Assembly: GCA_014729795.1 (NCBI GenBank)
Contig: WJJI01000001.1
Location: 1 to 47,130 of the forward strand
Origin: Candidatus Moraniibacteriota bacterium
Lineage (GTDB): Bacteria > Patescibacteriota > Minisyncoccia > CAIUEV01 > JAHKAQ01
DNA length: 47,130 bases
Direction of reading: 5' to 3'
Below the pieces are notes generated by a model. That model saw only the letters and a program-made list of their open reading frames with translations. It was not told the origin of the DNA and ran no database searches. The translations under genes and the position numbers were made by a program. This document shows positions 33,521-42,046 of this stretch, one piece after another. Within the stretch, counting starts at the first letter, position 1. Every line of letters begins with the position of its first letter.

Positions 33521-34275
33521 TAGTTGTCTTGTTTATTTGTTTTAATAATCTGCTTGATTACAACCGCAATACAAAAAGCATAAATATTATGTAACCCGTA
33601 ACGCTTAAGCTGATAAAGCTTTGAATGCTTTTGATGTTTAATCACAATCCGTTCACGATAGTTTTTCCGCTTTAATCGAGTTATCCTATAGTCATAATTG
33701 CGAGCCTGACCAAAAGAAATAACCGTAGAGCCGGCTGTTTTAGCTAATTGACGCAGCCGTGGATTATCAAAATTTACAATTAAAAAACCCTTGGGGTTGG
33801 TTTTCTTAAATAAAAGCTGGTATTCTTTGACTAAATAATCCATGTCTTGAAAAGCCTCTAAATATTTTTGGGTTAAATCGGTAATGATTGAAATTCGAGG
33901 TTTAATTATTGAAAGCAGTTGCTTCATATCTCCAGGTTGAGCAATGCCAATTTCTAAAATCAAATAATCGGGAAAACCCGGGCGAAACAAAGCGGCCAAA
34001 GCTTGAATTAAAACCCGTCCCCATTTTTTATAGTCACTATAGCCGCTAGCAATGCCTAAAATAGATAAGGACAAGCCAATATCGGTATTGTAGCTTTTAG
34101 GACTAGCCCGACAAATAAGTTGCTTGGCTTGGAGCGTTTTTTTAATTTGATTTTTGGTAAAAGTTTTATTATTGCTGCCGGCAATGGCGATAATTTGTGG
34201 TTGCTTAAACCATAATAACAACTTGGCAAGAGCTTTTAGATAAAAAACCAGCAATGGCCTTAAAAAAATTTTCAT
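33520..34275 (-). CDS. Truncated MurF-like Mur-ligase paralogue
   Basis: The 251-residue protein keeps an N-terminal hydrophobic stretch and the start of a Mur-ligase central domain ('KSYNTDIGLSLSILGIASG', 'LILEIGIAQPGDMKQLLSIIKPRISIITDL'). Its P-loop reads 'AGSNNKTFTKN' where active Mur ligases have GSxGKTTTK, so a key glycine is replaced, and the protein ends at 'GLHNIYAFCIAVVIKQI'. The C-terminal Rossmann domain that binds the incoming amino acid substrate is absent (full MurF is ~450). It is the last gene of the ddl/murF cluster. It may be a decaying copy or a non-catalytic partner. The frame is otherwise open, without a visible frameshift. Confidence 0.7.
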   Translation of the reverse strand: MKIFLRPLLVFYLKALAKLLLWFKQPQIIAIAGSNNKTFTKNQIKKTLQAKQLICRASPKSYNTDIGLSLSILGIASGYSDYKKWGRVLIQALAALFRPGFPDYLILEIGIAQPGDMKQLLSIIKPRISIITDLTQKYLEAFQDMDYLVKEYQLLFKKTNPKGFLIVNFDNPRLRQLAKTAGSTVISFGQARNYDYRITRLKRKNYRERIVIKHQKHSKLYQLKRYGLHNIYAFCIAVVIKQIIKTNKQDN

Positions 34276-34332
34276 GAATTTGATGGTTAATACGTTTGTT
34301 ATCTAAATTTTAAATCATGGTAAATCCCGATT

Positions 34333-35511
34333 TCACACTTTAAATAAAGCATCTAGGCGATCAAACGCCCTATTGATATCTTGAGCGCTGCGACCAAAAT
34401 TAATTCTTAGATGACCTTCGCCATTAGGTCCAAAAGCAAAACCGGGCACAACTGCAACCGCGATTTTATCTAGTAATTTCATGGCAAAATCCCAGGAGTC
34501 AATCTGTTGATTTTGATTTAACTTGGTCATGTGATTGGGCTTAATTTTGGGAAAAACATAATAAGTACTTTGCGGACGAGTGTATTGAAAAACATGGCTC
34601 AACCGATCCAATCGATCACAAACCAAATCACGAAGCTTAAGATAACGTTGATTAAATTTTTTTAAATCAGTTTCCCCCATTTCTAAAGCGCCAATAGCAG
34701 CGTACTGAGAAACTACCGCGGCGCAAGTTACTAAGCAATCATGAACCTTGAGAATTTCTTGAATTACGGAACGATCGCTGTGTACATAGCCGACTCGCCA
34801 TCCAGTCATGGCATAGGCTTTGGAAAAACCATAAATTCTAACCAGTCTTTGGCGTAATCGTCTAACCTGCGCCAGAGAAAATATTTGCTTTTGATCGAAG
34901 GTAAATTCTTTATAAACTTCATCGGAAATTAAAAATAAATTATTTTCTTCCGCTAGTTTAGCCAAAAGCTTTAAATTTTCTTGACTATAAATCGTGCCGG
35001 TAGGGTTGTTGGGATTGCAATAAAAAATCGCTTTAGTTTTGTTGGTGATTGCTTGAGCAAATCTTTCAATTTCAAAGGACCAGTTATTGGCTTGATTTAA
35101 AGGAACATAAACAGGTTGACAGCCAGCTAAGGTAATAACTTCTCGGTAAGAGGTATAGGTAGGGTCGGGAATTAAAATTTCATCTCCGGGATTTGTTAAA
35201 GCCAAAATAGTTGCGGTAATGCCCTGAATAGTGCCGGCGGTAACTATGATTTCAGTCTCCCAATCATAGTACATGTTTTGCTTTTCTAAATTCAACTCAA
35301 TTAATTCCCGTAATTGAGGCAATCCGGGGCTGAGTGAATATTTATCAATAATGGAACTCTTGAGAGCTAGTTCAACACTTCTTTTAACACAAGGCGGGCT
35401 TTGGAAACTGGGAATACCTTGAGCCAAGGAAATAGAATCGGGATATCGACTGGCTAAAAGCTCAATTTGTTTAATAATGGACAGTCTTAGATTTTTGACC
35501 CGCTCAAACAT
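34333..35511 (-). CDS. Class I/II aminotransferase in the Mur/Ddl cluster
   Basis: The 392-residue pyridoxal-phosphate enzyme has 'DSISLAQGIPSFQSPPCVK', 'VTAGTIQGITATILAL', 'YCNPNNPTGTIYS', 'LISDEVYKEFTF' and the cofactor lysine at about residue 231 in 'YGFSKAYAMTGWRVGY', plus the substrate-carboxylate arginine in 'GHLRINFGRS'. It begins 2 bases after ddl ends. It could supply alanine for the D-Ala-D-Ala branch or could act on aromatic substrates; the sequence does not decide. It is not a close copy of the operon aminotransferase at 19910. Confidence 0.88.
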   Translation of the reverse strand: MFERVKNLRLSIIKQIELLASRYPDSISLAQGIPSFQSPPCVKRSVELALKSSIIDKYSLSPGLPQLRELIELNLEKQNMYYDWETEIIVTAGTIQGITATILALTNPGDEILIPDPTYTSYREVITLAGCQPVYVPLNQANNWSFEIERFAQAITNKTKAIFYCNPNNPTGTIYSQENLKLLAKLAEENNLFLISDEVYKEFTFDQKQIFSLAQVRRLRQRLVRIYGFSKAYAMTGWRVGYVHSDRSVIQEILKVHDCLVTCAAVVSQYAAIGALEMGETDLKKFNQRYLKLRDLVCDRLDRLSHVFQYTRPQSTYYVFPKIKPNHMTKLNQNQQIDSWDFAMKLLDKIAVAVVPGFAFGPNGEGHLRINFGRSAQDINRAFDRLDALFKV

Positions 35512-35513
35512 GG

Positions 35514-36710
35514 CTATTTTTTATCCTGATCTAGGTTTAGTTTGATGGATTTTGCTTGATTTAAAATTTCTGATTGAAAAACTCGAGTGAATTTGTTTTT
35601 TAACTCATGTCTTTGTTGCGCCAATTTTATTAAAGTTTTCACAACCTGTTTAATACTCAATCCACTGTCTTTCCAGAGATGATGGTAAAGCGTGCCTGGC
35701 AGTGGATTAATTTCGTTAGCAAAAAGCTGTTTGGTCTTGCGGTTGAATAAAAAGTCAACCCTGGCAGTACCACAACAATCAATGGCTTTATAAATTTGTT
35801 TGGCTTGCTTTTTAATTTTTTGAGTGGTTTGTTGATCGATGTTTGCCGGAATAATTAGATTTTTAGTGGCAGCTCCTGTTTGAGCGCCTCCGTCTTTAAG
35901 ATATTTTTCTTCATAACTGAATAATTCATCAGTAAAAACCGATTCCTGAATTAAAGAGGTTTTGGGTTTTTGGTTGCCCAAAAGCGCGATGGTTAAATCG
36001 GCTAAATTCTCCACTGCTTCTTCGACCAATACTCTGGGGCTATAATGAAGCGCTACTTGGCATGCGTTTTCTAATTCTTGAGAATTGTTGGCTTTTTGCA
36101 TACCAATCGAAGAGCCCAAACGCGCCGGTTTGACAATCAACGGCCAAGTAAGCTTTTTTGCTTGAGCTAATACTTCCTGAGAATCTTGTTGCCATTCGGT
36201 TTTATTAAAAAAATAAAAATCAGTGGTGGGAATATTCATGCCCTGATAAAGCAATTTAGTGGTGATCTTATCGATAGCGATTGCCGAGGCGGTAACTTCA
36301 CAACCAACGTACGGAAGATTAAACATTTCAAACAAGCCCTGAATGGTACCGTCTTCTCCGTATTCGCCATGAAAAGCCACAAAAGCTAAGTCAATTTGAA
36401 TATGTTTTGAGCCTAAGCCCTTTTTCTTGAAAATCAAAACTTGGCGGGATTTTTCTAAATCCAAATAATAAGCGTCGGCTTTTTTTAATTGTTGTTCTCG
36501 ATTATCCAGAGTTTGGGAAAAAAATTTTAGGTTGTCTAATTTTTCATCCAAATAAAACTCCCCTTTTGGTCCAATATAAACCGGAACTACCGGGTAACCT
36601 ATTTTTTTTAAAGTGGAGATAATCAACTGGCCGGTGATAATGGAAACGTCATGTTCCGGACTTTTGCCGCCAAAAAAAACGCCAATTGATGATTTTGATT
36701 GGTTGGTCAT
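35514..36710 (-). CDS. ddl: D-alanine-D-alanine ligase
   Basis: The 398-residue ATP-grasp enzyme shows 'VFFGGKSPEHDVSIITG', 'FHGEYGEDGTIQGLFEMFNLPYVG', 'DKITTKLLYQGMNIPTTD', 'IVKPARLGSSIGM', 'CCGTARVDFLF' and 'NEINPLPGTLYHHLW'. It makes the D-Ala-D-Ala dipeptide for peptidoglycan. Length is above the common 310-360 because of a C-terminal tail and small insertions. Its place between murF and an aminotransferase supports a cell-wall role. Alternative specificity such as D-Ala-D-Lac cannot be excluded by eye. Confidence 0.94.
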   Translation of the reverse strand: MTNQSKSSIGVFFGGKSPEHDVSIITGQLIISTLKKIGYPVVPVYIGPKGEFYLDEKLDNLKFFSQTLDNREQQLKKADAYYLDLEKSRQVLIFKKKGLGSKHIQIDLAFVAFHGEYGEDGTIQGLFEMFNLPYVGCEVTASAIAIDKITTKLLYQGMNIPTTDFYFFNKTEWQQDSQEVLAQAKKLTWPLIVKPARLGSSIGMQKANNSQELENACQVALHYSPRVLVEEAVENLADLTIALLGNQKPKTSLIQESVFTDELFSYEEKYLKDGGAQTGAATKNLIIPANIDQQTTQKIKKQAKQIYKAIDCCGTARVDFLFNRKTKQLFANEINPLPGTLYHHLWKDSGLSIKQVVKTLIKLAQQRHELKNKFTRVFQSEILNQAKSIKLNLDQDKK

Positions 36711-36726
36711 GATGATAATTTACAAA

Positions 36727-38097
36727 TTAGAAATAATTGTCGGCTAGGTCGTTTTGAAAAAGAATAGTGTCGCCGGGTTTAAGGATATTGGCTAGGTCAG
36801 CGTGGGCGGCTTTGGCTGTTGTATAAACTCGATAATTCTTAAAATTATTTTTTTTAAAATCTTCAATAATATGCAGGGTTTGAGAGTTTTTTACCACAAG
36901 CACCAGATCGGTTTTTTCGCGATAAAGCCGAGCTATTTTTTGATGAACCAAAGCTTTTTGTTGGCCAAGCTCTACCACGCCTGGGGTTAAAACAATTTTA
37001 CGTTTTTGGGCTCGGTTAAGTACTTGCAAGCCACTTTTTATACCATTGAAATTAGCATTATAGCTATCATCAATTACCATAACATCAGTATTGGAATTGT
37101 AAATAGGCTCCAGCCGATGTTTGATGGGTTTCAGCCGCTCAAGCCCTTGTTTAATTGACTTAAAATCAACTTTCAGTTCCCGAGCCAACTTAACACAAAC
37201 CATAATTAAAGCTAAATTATGTTTGGCTAAAAGCTGAGTTTTTAAGGTCTGGTCCTGGTAGCGAAAACTAAAACCCTGAAATTTTTTTAAAGGCTTAAAG
37301 TCAGTCACCTGCTCAAGGTTAACAACTTGAGCGTTTTTAAGCAAAAACCGATCGGCATGTTTTTTTATTAAAGGATCTGTAAAATTTAAATAACTTTTTT
37401 GCTTGGTGTTTTGAGGCAATTCAAATTTGGTTTGGATAATTTTTTTTAAACTGCCAAACCGTTCTAAATGAGTTTGATTTATGCCGGTTAAAACTGAGTA
37501 ATCCGGCTTGAAAAAATCGCAAATTTTTTTAATTTCACCTGTTTGATAAGCGCCCATTTCTACAATTAAAACTTGGTATTTTTTTAACTCAAGAGCTTGA
37601 CTTAGTATAAAATTGGCAATCCCGATGTCGGTATTTAGATTTCCTTGGGTTTTAATAACTGAATATTTGGTCTTTAAAATACTGGCTAAAATTTCTTTGG
37701 TGGTAGTTTTGCCAAAACTGCCGGTAATGGCGATTTTAATCAGCTTGGGTTGATTTTTCAAAACTTGGCTTGCTTGATTTATTAAAAAATTTTTCAATAA
37801 AAAGTCTATGGGTTTAATAAGGTACAATACGGTCACTAACCAAAAAGGCATTAGAACAAAAAAAGCAATCATGACCAGCAAACCAAAGATTTTATTTACA
37901 TACACAATGGCAACTAAGCTGAACAGAAAAAAGCCGCTTAAACTAAAGCCATAAATCAATAACGCTTTTTTCGTCCAAACCAATTTTTTTCTTTGCTGCA
38001 ACCGCCACCAGCGTAAATTATGATAAGCAAAGTTTAAAAAACGGCCGGCGTCATAATTTTCACTTTGGAGAATATGAATTAAATTTCTGATGATCAT
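36727..38097 (-). CDS. murF: MurF-like Mur ligase with N-terminal membrane domain
   Basis: The 456-residue protein starts with 'NYDAGRFLNFAYHNLRW' and about three membrane helices (residues 45-110), in place of the usual MurF substrate-binding domain. A complete central domain follows: P-loop 'AITGSFGKTTTKEILA', 'TQGNLNTDIGIANFI', 'VEMGAYQTGEIKKICDFFKPDYSVLTGI' and 'THLERFGSL', and then a C-terminal domain with 'VIDDSYNANFNGIKSGL'. MurF joins D-Ala-D-Ala to the UDP-muramoyl peptide; ddl downstream makes that dipeptide. The membrane-anchored form is known from CPR-type genomes. The start overlaps the hydrolase gene by 38 bases. Confidence 0.88.
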   Translation of the reverse strand: MIIRNLIHILQSENYDAGRFLNFAYHNLRWWRLQQRKKLVWTKKALLIYGFSLSGFFLFSLVAIVYVNKIFGLLVMIAFFVLMPFWLVTVLYLIKPIDFLLKNFLINQASQVLKNQPKLIKIAITGSFGKTTTKEILASILKTKYSVIKTQGNLNTDIGIANFILSQALELKKYQVLIVEMGAYQTGEIKKICDFFKPDYSVLTGINQTHLERFGSLKKIIQTKFELPQNTKQKSYLNFTDPLIKKHADRFLLKNAQVVNLEQVTDFKPLKKFQGFSFRYQDQTLKTQLLAKHNLALIMVCVKLARELKVDFKSIKQGLERLKPIKHRLEPIYNSNTDVMVIDDSYNANFNGIKSGLQVLNRAQKRKIVLTPGVVELGQQKALVHQKIARLYREKTDLVLVVKNSQTLHIIEDFKKNNFKNYRVYTTAKAAHADLANILKPGDTILFQNDLADNYF

Positions 38098-38854
38098 AAG
38101 AAATTAGTTTAGTAAAAATTTGCTTAAATTTTTTTGGCTGATCCAACCAAGGAAAATGTCCGGCTTGATCTATAACATGCAATTGAGACTTTTCAAGCAA
38201 CGCTTGCATTTGCAGGCCGTATTTCAAAGGGTATTCTCGATCCTGGCGACCCCAGATTAAATGCACCTCAATATCGATACCGGCTAAAGCTTGACTTAAA
38301 TCGGCTCGAATAACTTTTTGATAAATTGCTTTCATGGAGCCGGATTCAAGATAATCTCGGGAATCGATCAACCGATATAGCATTTTTCTGATCTGATTAC
38401 GAAAGACTTCTATCAAAGATAGCTTTAATAAAAATTTAAATATTTTAGCAATTACCCAATAAATTGAAACTTTTAAACCTTTCTTTCGAATACCGGCCGG
38501 AGCAATTAAAACAGCTTGTTGACAATCTTTATAGTCAGAACAATATTTTAAAGCAAGCGCGCCGCCAAAAGAATGACCAACTAAAATTGGCTCCTCTATG
38601 TTTAAAGCTTGAAAAAAAGTATACAAAAAGTCAACATATTGAGCCAAGCTCCAAGCATGGGTTGGTTGCTCGCTACCGCCAAACCCTGGCAAATCCAAAG
38701 CTATATAGTTATCGGTCATTAACAAAATAGAACTCAGGTGCTGGGCTTGGGACTGCCAGCCATGCAAGAAAACTTTACATCCGTGAGCTTGAAAGCTTGA
38801 GCTTTGTAAGTAATTAGTTTTTAAATTATTGATAATGATGGTTTTCATATGCAT
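38060..38854 (-). CDS. Alpha/beta hydrolase
   Basis: The 264-residue protein has the alpha/beta-hydrolase fold: oxyanion region 'LHGWQSQAQHL', strand 'NYIALDLPGFGGSEQP', nucleophile elbow 'LVGHSFGGALAL' with the catalytic serine, acid in 'LIWGRQDREYP' and histidine in 'VIDQAGHFPW'. The triad is intact, so it should be an active esterase or related hydrolase. It heads the minus-strand cell-wall cluster and overlaps murF by 38 bases. The substrate is unknown; removal of an acyl group or a peptidoglycan-precursor role is only a guess from context. Confidence 0.88.
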   Translation of the reverse strand: MHMKTIIINNLKTNYLQSSSFQAHGCKVFLHGWQSQAQHLSSILLMTDNYIALDLPGFGGSEQPTHAWSLAQYVDFLYTFFQALNIEEPILVGHSFGGALALKYCSDYKDCQQAVLIAPAGIRKKGLKVSIYWVIAKIFKFLLKLSLIEVFRNQIRKMLYRLIDSRDYLESGSMKAIYQKVIRADLSQALAGIDIEVHLIWGRQDREYPLKYGLQMQALLEKSQLHVIDQAGHFPWLDQPKKFKQIFTKLISYDHQKFNSYSPK

Positions 38855-39079
38855 GCTGAGTTTTAAATTAATTTAGATTGGCTAAATAATAACAAAAATT
38901 TTTTAATTTTAAAATCATTGCCGGTTTTAAGGGGATTTGAGGTTAAAGCTCTTGTTTTTCTGTTGATAATTATATATGCTTTTTTAATAAGGAATTGAAA
39001 AAAGAACAGACTTACCTGCTTAGGCAAAAAATTAATGACAAGCAAGTATAATTGCTTTATTTAACTACTAAACAAATCT
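38855..39079. other. Divergent promoter region between hydrolase cluster and glmS
   Basis: TATAAT at 39047-39052 is the best -10 for glmS, without a good -35. No glmS-type ribozyme or other structured leader is visible in these 225 bases. Confidence 0.45.
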
Positions 39080-40912
39080 ATGTGCGGTATAGTAGCTTAT
39101 GTCGGGAATAAACCGGCTCAAAATATTTTAATGCAAGGTTTAAGAAGACTTGAGTATCGAGGCTATGACTCGGCTGGTATTTTAGTTGTGACAAAAAACA
39201 AAAAATTAAAGCGAGTTCGCTCAGTGGGTAACGTTGATGAACTGCAAAAAAAATTAAAAAACCAAAAACTTGCGGGCGCAATCGGAATTGCTCACACAAG
39301 GTGGGCAACCCATGGCGGCGTAACCGAAAAAAACGCGCACCCGCATTTTGGTCAACAAGGCACTGTAGCTTTGGCTCACAACGGAATAATTGAAAACTAC
39401 CAATATTTAAAGCAAAAATACTTAGCAAATCATAAATTTAAATCCGAAACAGACACCGAGGTGTTAGCGCATTTAATTGAAAAATTTCACGCTAAATTAA
39501 GCTTAAAAAAATCGGTGGAAAAAACTTTGGGTTTAATAGGTGGCACTTACGGACTAGTGGTGATATCGGCCAAAGAACCGGATAAAATTATGGTGGCTCG
39601 TTCCGGAAGTCCTCTAGCAATAGGTTTAGGCAAAAATCAAAATATTATCGCATCGGACGCAACCCCGATTTTACCCCATACAAGAAAGATAATCTACCTG
39701 GATGACGGTGAATACGCGGAAATAACCGCGGAAGAATGTCAAATATACAGACTCGGCACCAAAGGCGAGATTGATAAAAAAGCGCAAAAAATTGACTGGA
39801 CCATGGAACAGGCGCAGAAAGCTGGTTTTGAACACTTTATGCTCAAAGAAATTCATGACCAACCAATTGTGATTATGGATGCGGTACGCGGTCGTTTGAG
39901 GCCCAAAGAAGGATCCGCGCGTATGGGCGGTTTTAATATGACTGACTTGCAAGCCCAAAAAATCAAGCAAATTACTTTATTGGCTTGCGGCACCGCAAAT
40001 TACGCTTGCATGGTAGGTAAATACTTATTTGAAAGACTGGCTCAAATCCCCACAAACGCGGAAATTGGTTCGGAATTTCGCTACCGTAATCCAGTTATTG
40101 ATAATAAAACTTTGGTTTTTTCGGTTTCTCAATCCGGAGAAACTTTAGATACCTTGGTTTCTCAAAGAGAGGCTAAAAGAAAAGGAGCGCGCGTGCGCGG
40201 AATTGTGAATGTGGTTGGTTCTACTATCGCCAGAGAAGCGGATGGCGGCACATATATCCACGCTGGACCGGAATTATCAGTGGCCTCGAGTAAAGCCTTT
40301 ACCAATATGCTAATGATATTAACTTTGTACGCGGTCTATTTTGGTCGTTTGAGAAAAATGTCTTTTGAAACTGGCAGTAAGATTATCAAAGAAATTCAAA
40401 AACTACCTGGAAAAGTGAATCAAATCCTTGAACAGGCGCAAGCAATAAAAAAAGCGGCGAAAAATTACGCTGGTTATAAAAATATGTTATTTTTAGGCCG
40501 AGGGATCAATTACCCGATTGCTTTAGAGGGTTCGCATAAACTTAAAGAATTATCCTATATTCACAGCGAAGCCTATCCAGCCGGAGAAATGAAGCACGGG
40601 GCTAACGCGCTTTTAGATCCAAAATTCCCGGTAGTGGCGATTGCTACTAAAAATAATTTATATGAAAAGATGATCAGTAATTTAGAGGAAGTAAAAGCGC
40701 GCAAATCACCAATCTTGGCCGTAGCTACTAAAGGCGATAAAAAAATTCAACAACTAACTCAAGATGTTATTTATGTGCCTAAAACGATTGAAATACTGGA
40801 GCCGGTTTTAAACGTAATTCCGTTTCAGCTTTTGGCTTATTACTCGGCTTGTGAACTTAAACGCAACGTTGATCAACCTAGAAATTTAGCTAAAAGCGTA
40901 ACCGTGGAATAA
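39080..40912 (+). CDS. glmS: Glutamine-fructose-6-phosphate aminotransferase (isomerising)
   Basis: The 610-residue enzyme makes glucosamine 6-phosphate, the first step to UDP-GlcNAc. The glutaminase half begins with the catalytic cysteine in 'MCGIVAYVGNKPAQNIL' and has 'RLEYRGYDSAGI', 'GIAHTRWATHGGVTEKNAHPH' and 'HNGIIENY'. Two SIS domains follow with 'LLACGTANYACMVGKY', 'SVSQSGETLDTL' and 'LGRGINYPIALEGSHKLKE', and the end is 'NLAKSVTVE'. Length is that of bacterial GlmS. It precedes a yvcK/glmR homologue by 71 bases. Confidence 0.97.
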   Translation: MCGIVAYVGNKPAQNILMQGLRRLEYRGYDSAGILVVTKNKKLKRVRSVGNVDELQKKLKNQKLAGAIGIAHTRWATHGGVTEKNAHPHFGQQGTVALAHNGIIENYQYLKQKYLANHKFKSETDTEVLAHLIEKFHAKLSLKKSVEKTLGLIGGTYGLVVISAKEPDKIMVARSGSPLAIGLGKNQNIIASDATPILPHTRKIIYLDDGEYAEITAEECQIYRLGTKGEIDKKAQKIDWTMEQAQKAGFEHFMLKEIHDQPIVIMDAVRGRLRPKEGSARMGGFNMTDLQAQKIKQITLLACGTANYACMVGKYLFERLAQIPTNAEIGSEFRYRNPVIDNKTLVFSVSQSGETLDTLVSQREAKRKGARVRGIVNVVGSTIAREADGGTYIHAGPELSVASSKAFTNMLMILTLYAVYFGRLRKMSFETGSKIIKEIQKLPGKVNQILEQAQAIKKAAKNYAGYKNMLFLGRGINYPIALEGSHKLKELSYIHSEAYPAGEMKHGANALLDPKFPVVAIATKNNLYEKMISNLEEVKARKSPILAVATKGDKKIQQLTQDVIYVPKTIEILEPVLNVIPFQLLAYYSACELKRNVDQPRNLAKSVTVE

Positions 40913-40983
40913 TCCGATCTGGCAATCCCCTATTTAACAATAATGGATCACGCCTTACAAGCAATTAATTCGAGAGCTAACTT

Positions 40984-41988
40984 ATGCAGGAAAAAAAACA
41001 TAAAAACATTACTTTTGTTGGCGGCACCGGAGCCGCTAACATAGCTCAAGCTGCTAAACAAATTCCCGACTGGTATGTTCAAATTCTAGTGAGTTTAGTT
41101 GACGATGGAGGTTCAACCGGCCGCTTGCGCAAACAGCTAAACATTGCTCCGGTGGGCGATATTAAGAAAGCTCTATTGGCTTTATCGCAGTTAAGTAATG
41201 AACAAATCCGGGCTTTGGACTATCGGTTTGAGCAAGGGGAATTAAAGGGTCATACAGTGGGTAATCTTATTTTGGCCGGATTTTTAAAAAACTTTCCCGA
41301 TCCTAATCAAAGCATTGATTTGATTAAAGAGATTTTCAAAATTAAGGGACAGGTAATTACAACAACTTTGACTAACGGTAAACTTGAAACTGAATTTGCT
41401 AGCGGATACATTATCAAGGGTGAACATAATTTAGACGAGAATCTAGAAACCAATATTGGTCGGCCGGTTGCTTATCGTCTAACAAATAATCCGGAAGCGA
41501 ACCCGCGAGCAATTAAAGCGCTAAAAGAAAGCAAACTAGTGGTTTTAGGTCCTGGTGACTTGGGAGCGAATACGATCGCGCCGATTTTAACCACAAAAAT
41601 TACTCAAGCGATTAGACAATCTCCTGGTAAGCTTGTTTATATCCCAAATTTAATGACTAAGAAGGGTGAAACCGATCAGCTTACGGTTCATGATTGCGCG
41701 CAAATGATTGAAAAAATAATAAGAAGACAATTTGATTATATTTTAATTAATACTCAACCAATCCCGAAGGAGATAATCAAACTTTACCAAAGCCAAGGAG
41801 AAGCGCCAATGCCATTAGCTCTAGACAAGCTCAAGAAAACAGGGGCCCAATTGATTGGTTCTAATTTTCTTCAAACTGGGGTTTTGAAAAAATCCAAAGC
41901 AGATAGGTTAAGAAGGAGCGTTTTGGTTCATCATGGACAAAAAGTAATCAAACAACTAAAAAAAATAATAACCCCTGATTCTTATTAG
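40984..41988 (+). CDS. yvcK: YvcK/GlmR-family (CofD-like) protein
   Basis: The 334-residue protein belongs to the gluconeogenesis-factor family. It has 'TFVGGTGAANIAQ' (typically GGGTG), 'SLVDDGGSTGRLRKQL', 'PVGDIKKALLALS', 'FEQGELKGHTVGNLILAGF', 'VVLGPGDLGANTIAP' and 'YIPNLMTKKGETDQ'. In Bacillus subtilis and relatives GlmR (YvcK) binds UDP-GlcNAc and stimulates GlmS. Direct adjacency to glmS here supports the same link. The 5' motif lacks the first Gly of the family's GGGTG. A terminator overlaps the stop codon. Confidence 0.9.
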   Translation: MQEKKHKNITFVGGTGAANIAQAAKQIPDWYVQILVSLVDDGGSTGRLRKQLNIAPVGDIKKALLALSQLSNEQIRALDYRFEQGELKGHTVGNLILAGFLKNFPDPNQSIDLIKEIFKIKGQVITTTLTNGKLETEFASGYIIKGEHNLDENLETNIGRPVAYRLTNNPEANPRAIKALKESKLVVLGPGDLGANTIAPILTTKITQAIRQSPGKLVYIPNLMTKKGETDQLTVHDCAQMIEKIIRRQFDYILINTQPIPKEIIKLYQSQGEAPMPLALDKLKKTGAQLIGSNFLQTGVLKKSKADRLRRSVLVHHGQKVIKQLKKIITPDSY

Positions 41989-41999
41989 GGGTTATTATT
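41964..41999. terminator. Terminator after yvcK
   Basis: AATAATAACCCCT and AGGGGTTATTATT form a perfect 13-bp stem with a 10-base loop that includes the yvcK stop codon. It can also end the minus-strand acidic-protein transcript. Confidence 0.8.
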
Positions 42000-42046
42000 G
42001 TTTGATTTCATGCTCTCGTCTTATAAGACTTGATCAAAAAAAATAC

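Noticed and set aside
38855-39079. glmS ribozyme
   Set aside because: The gap is AT-rich with none of the conserved core.
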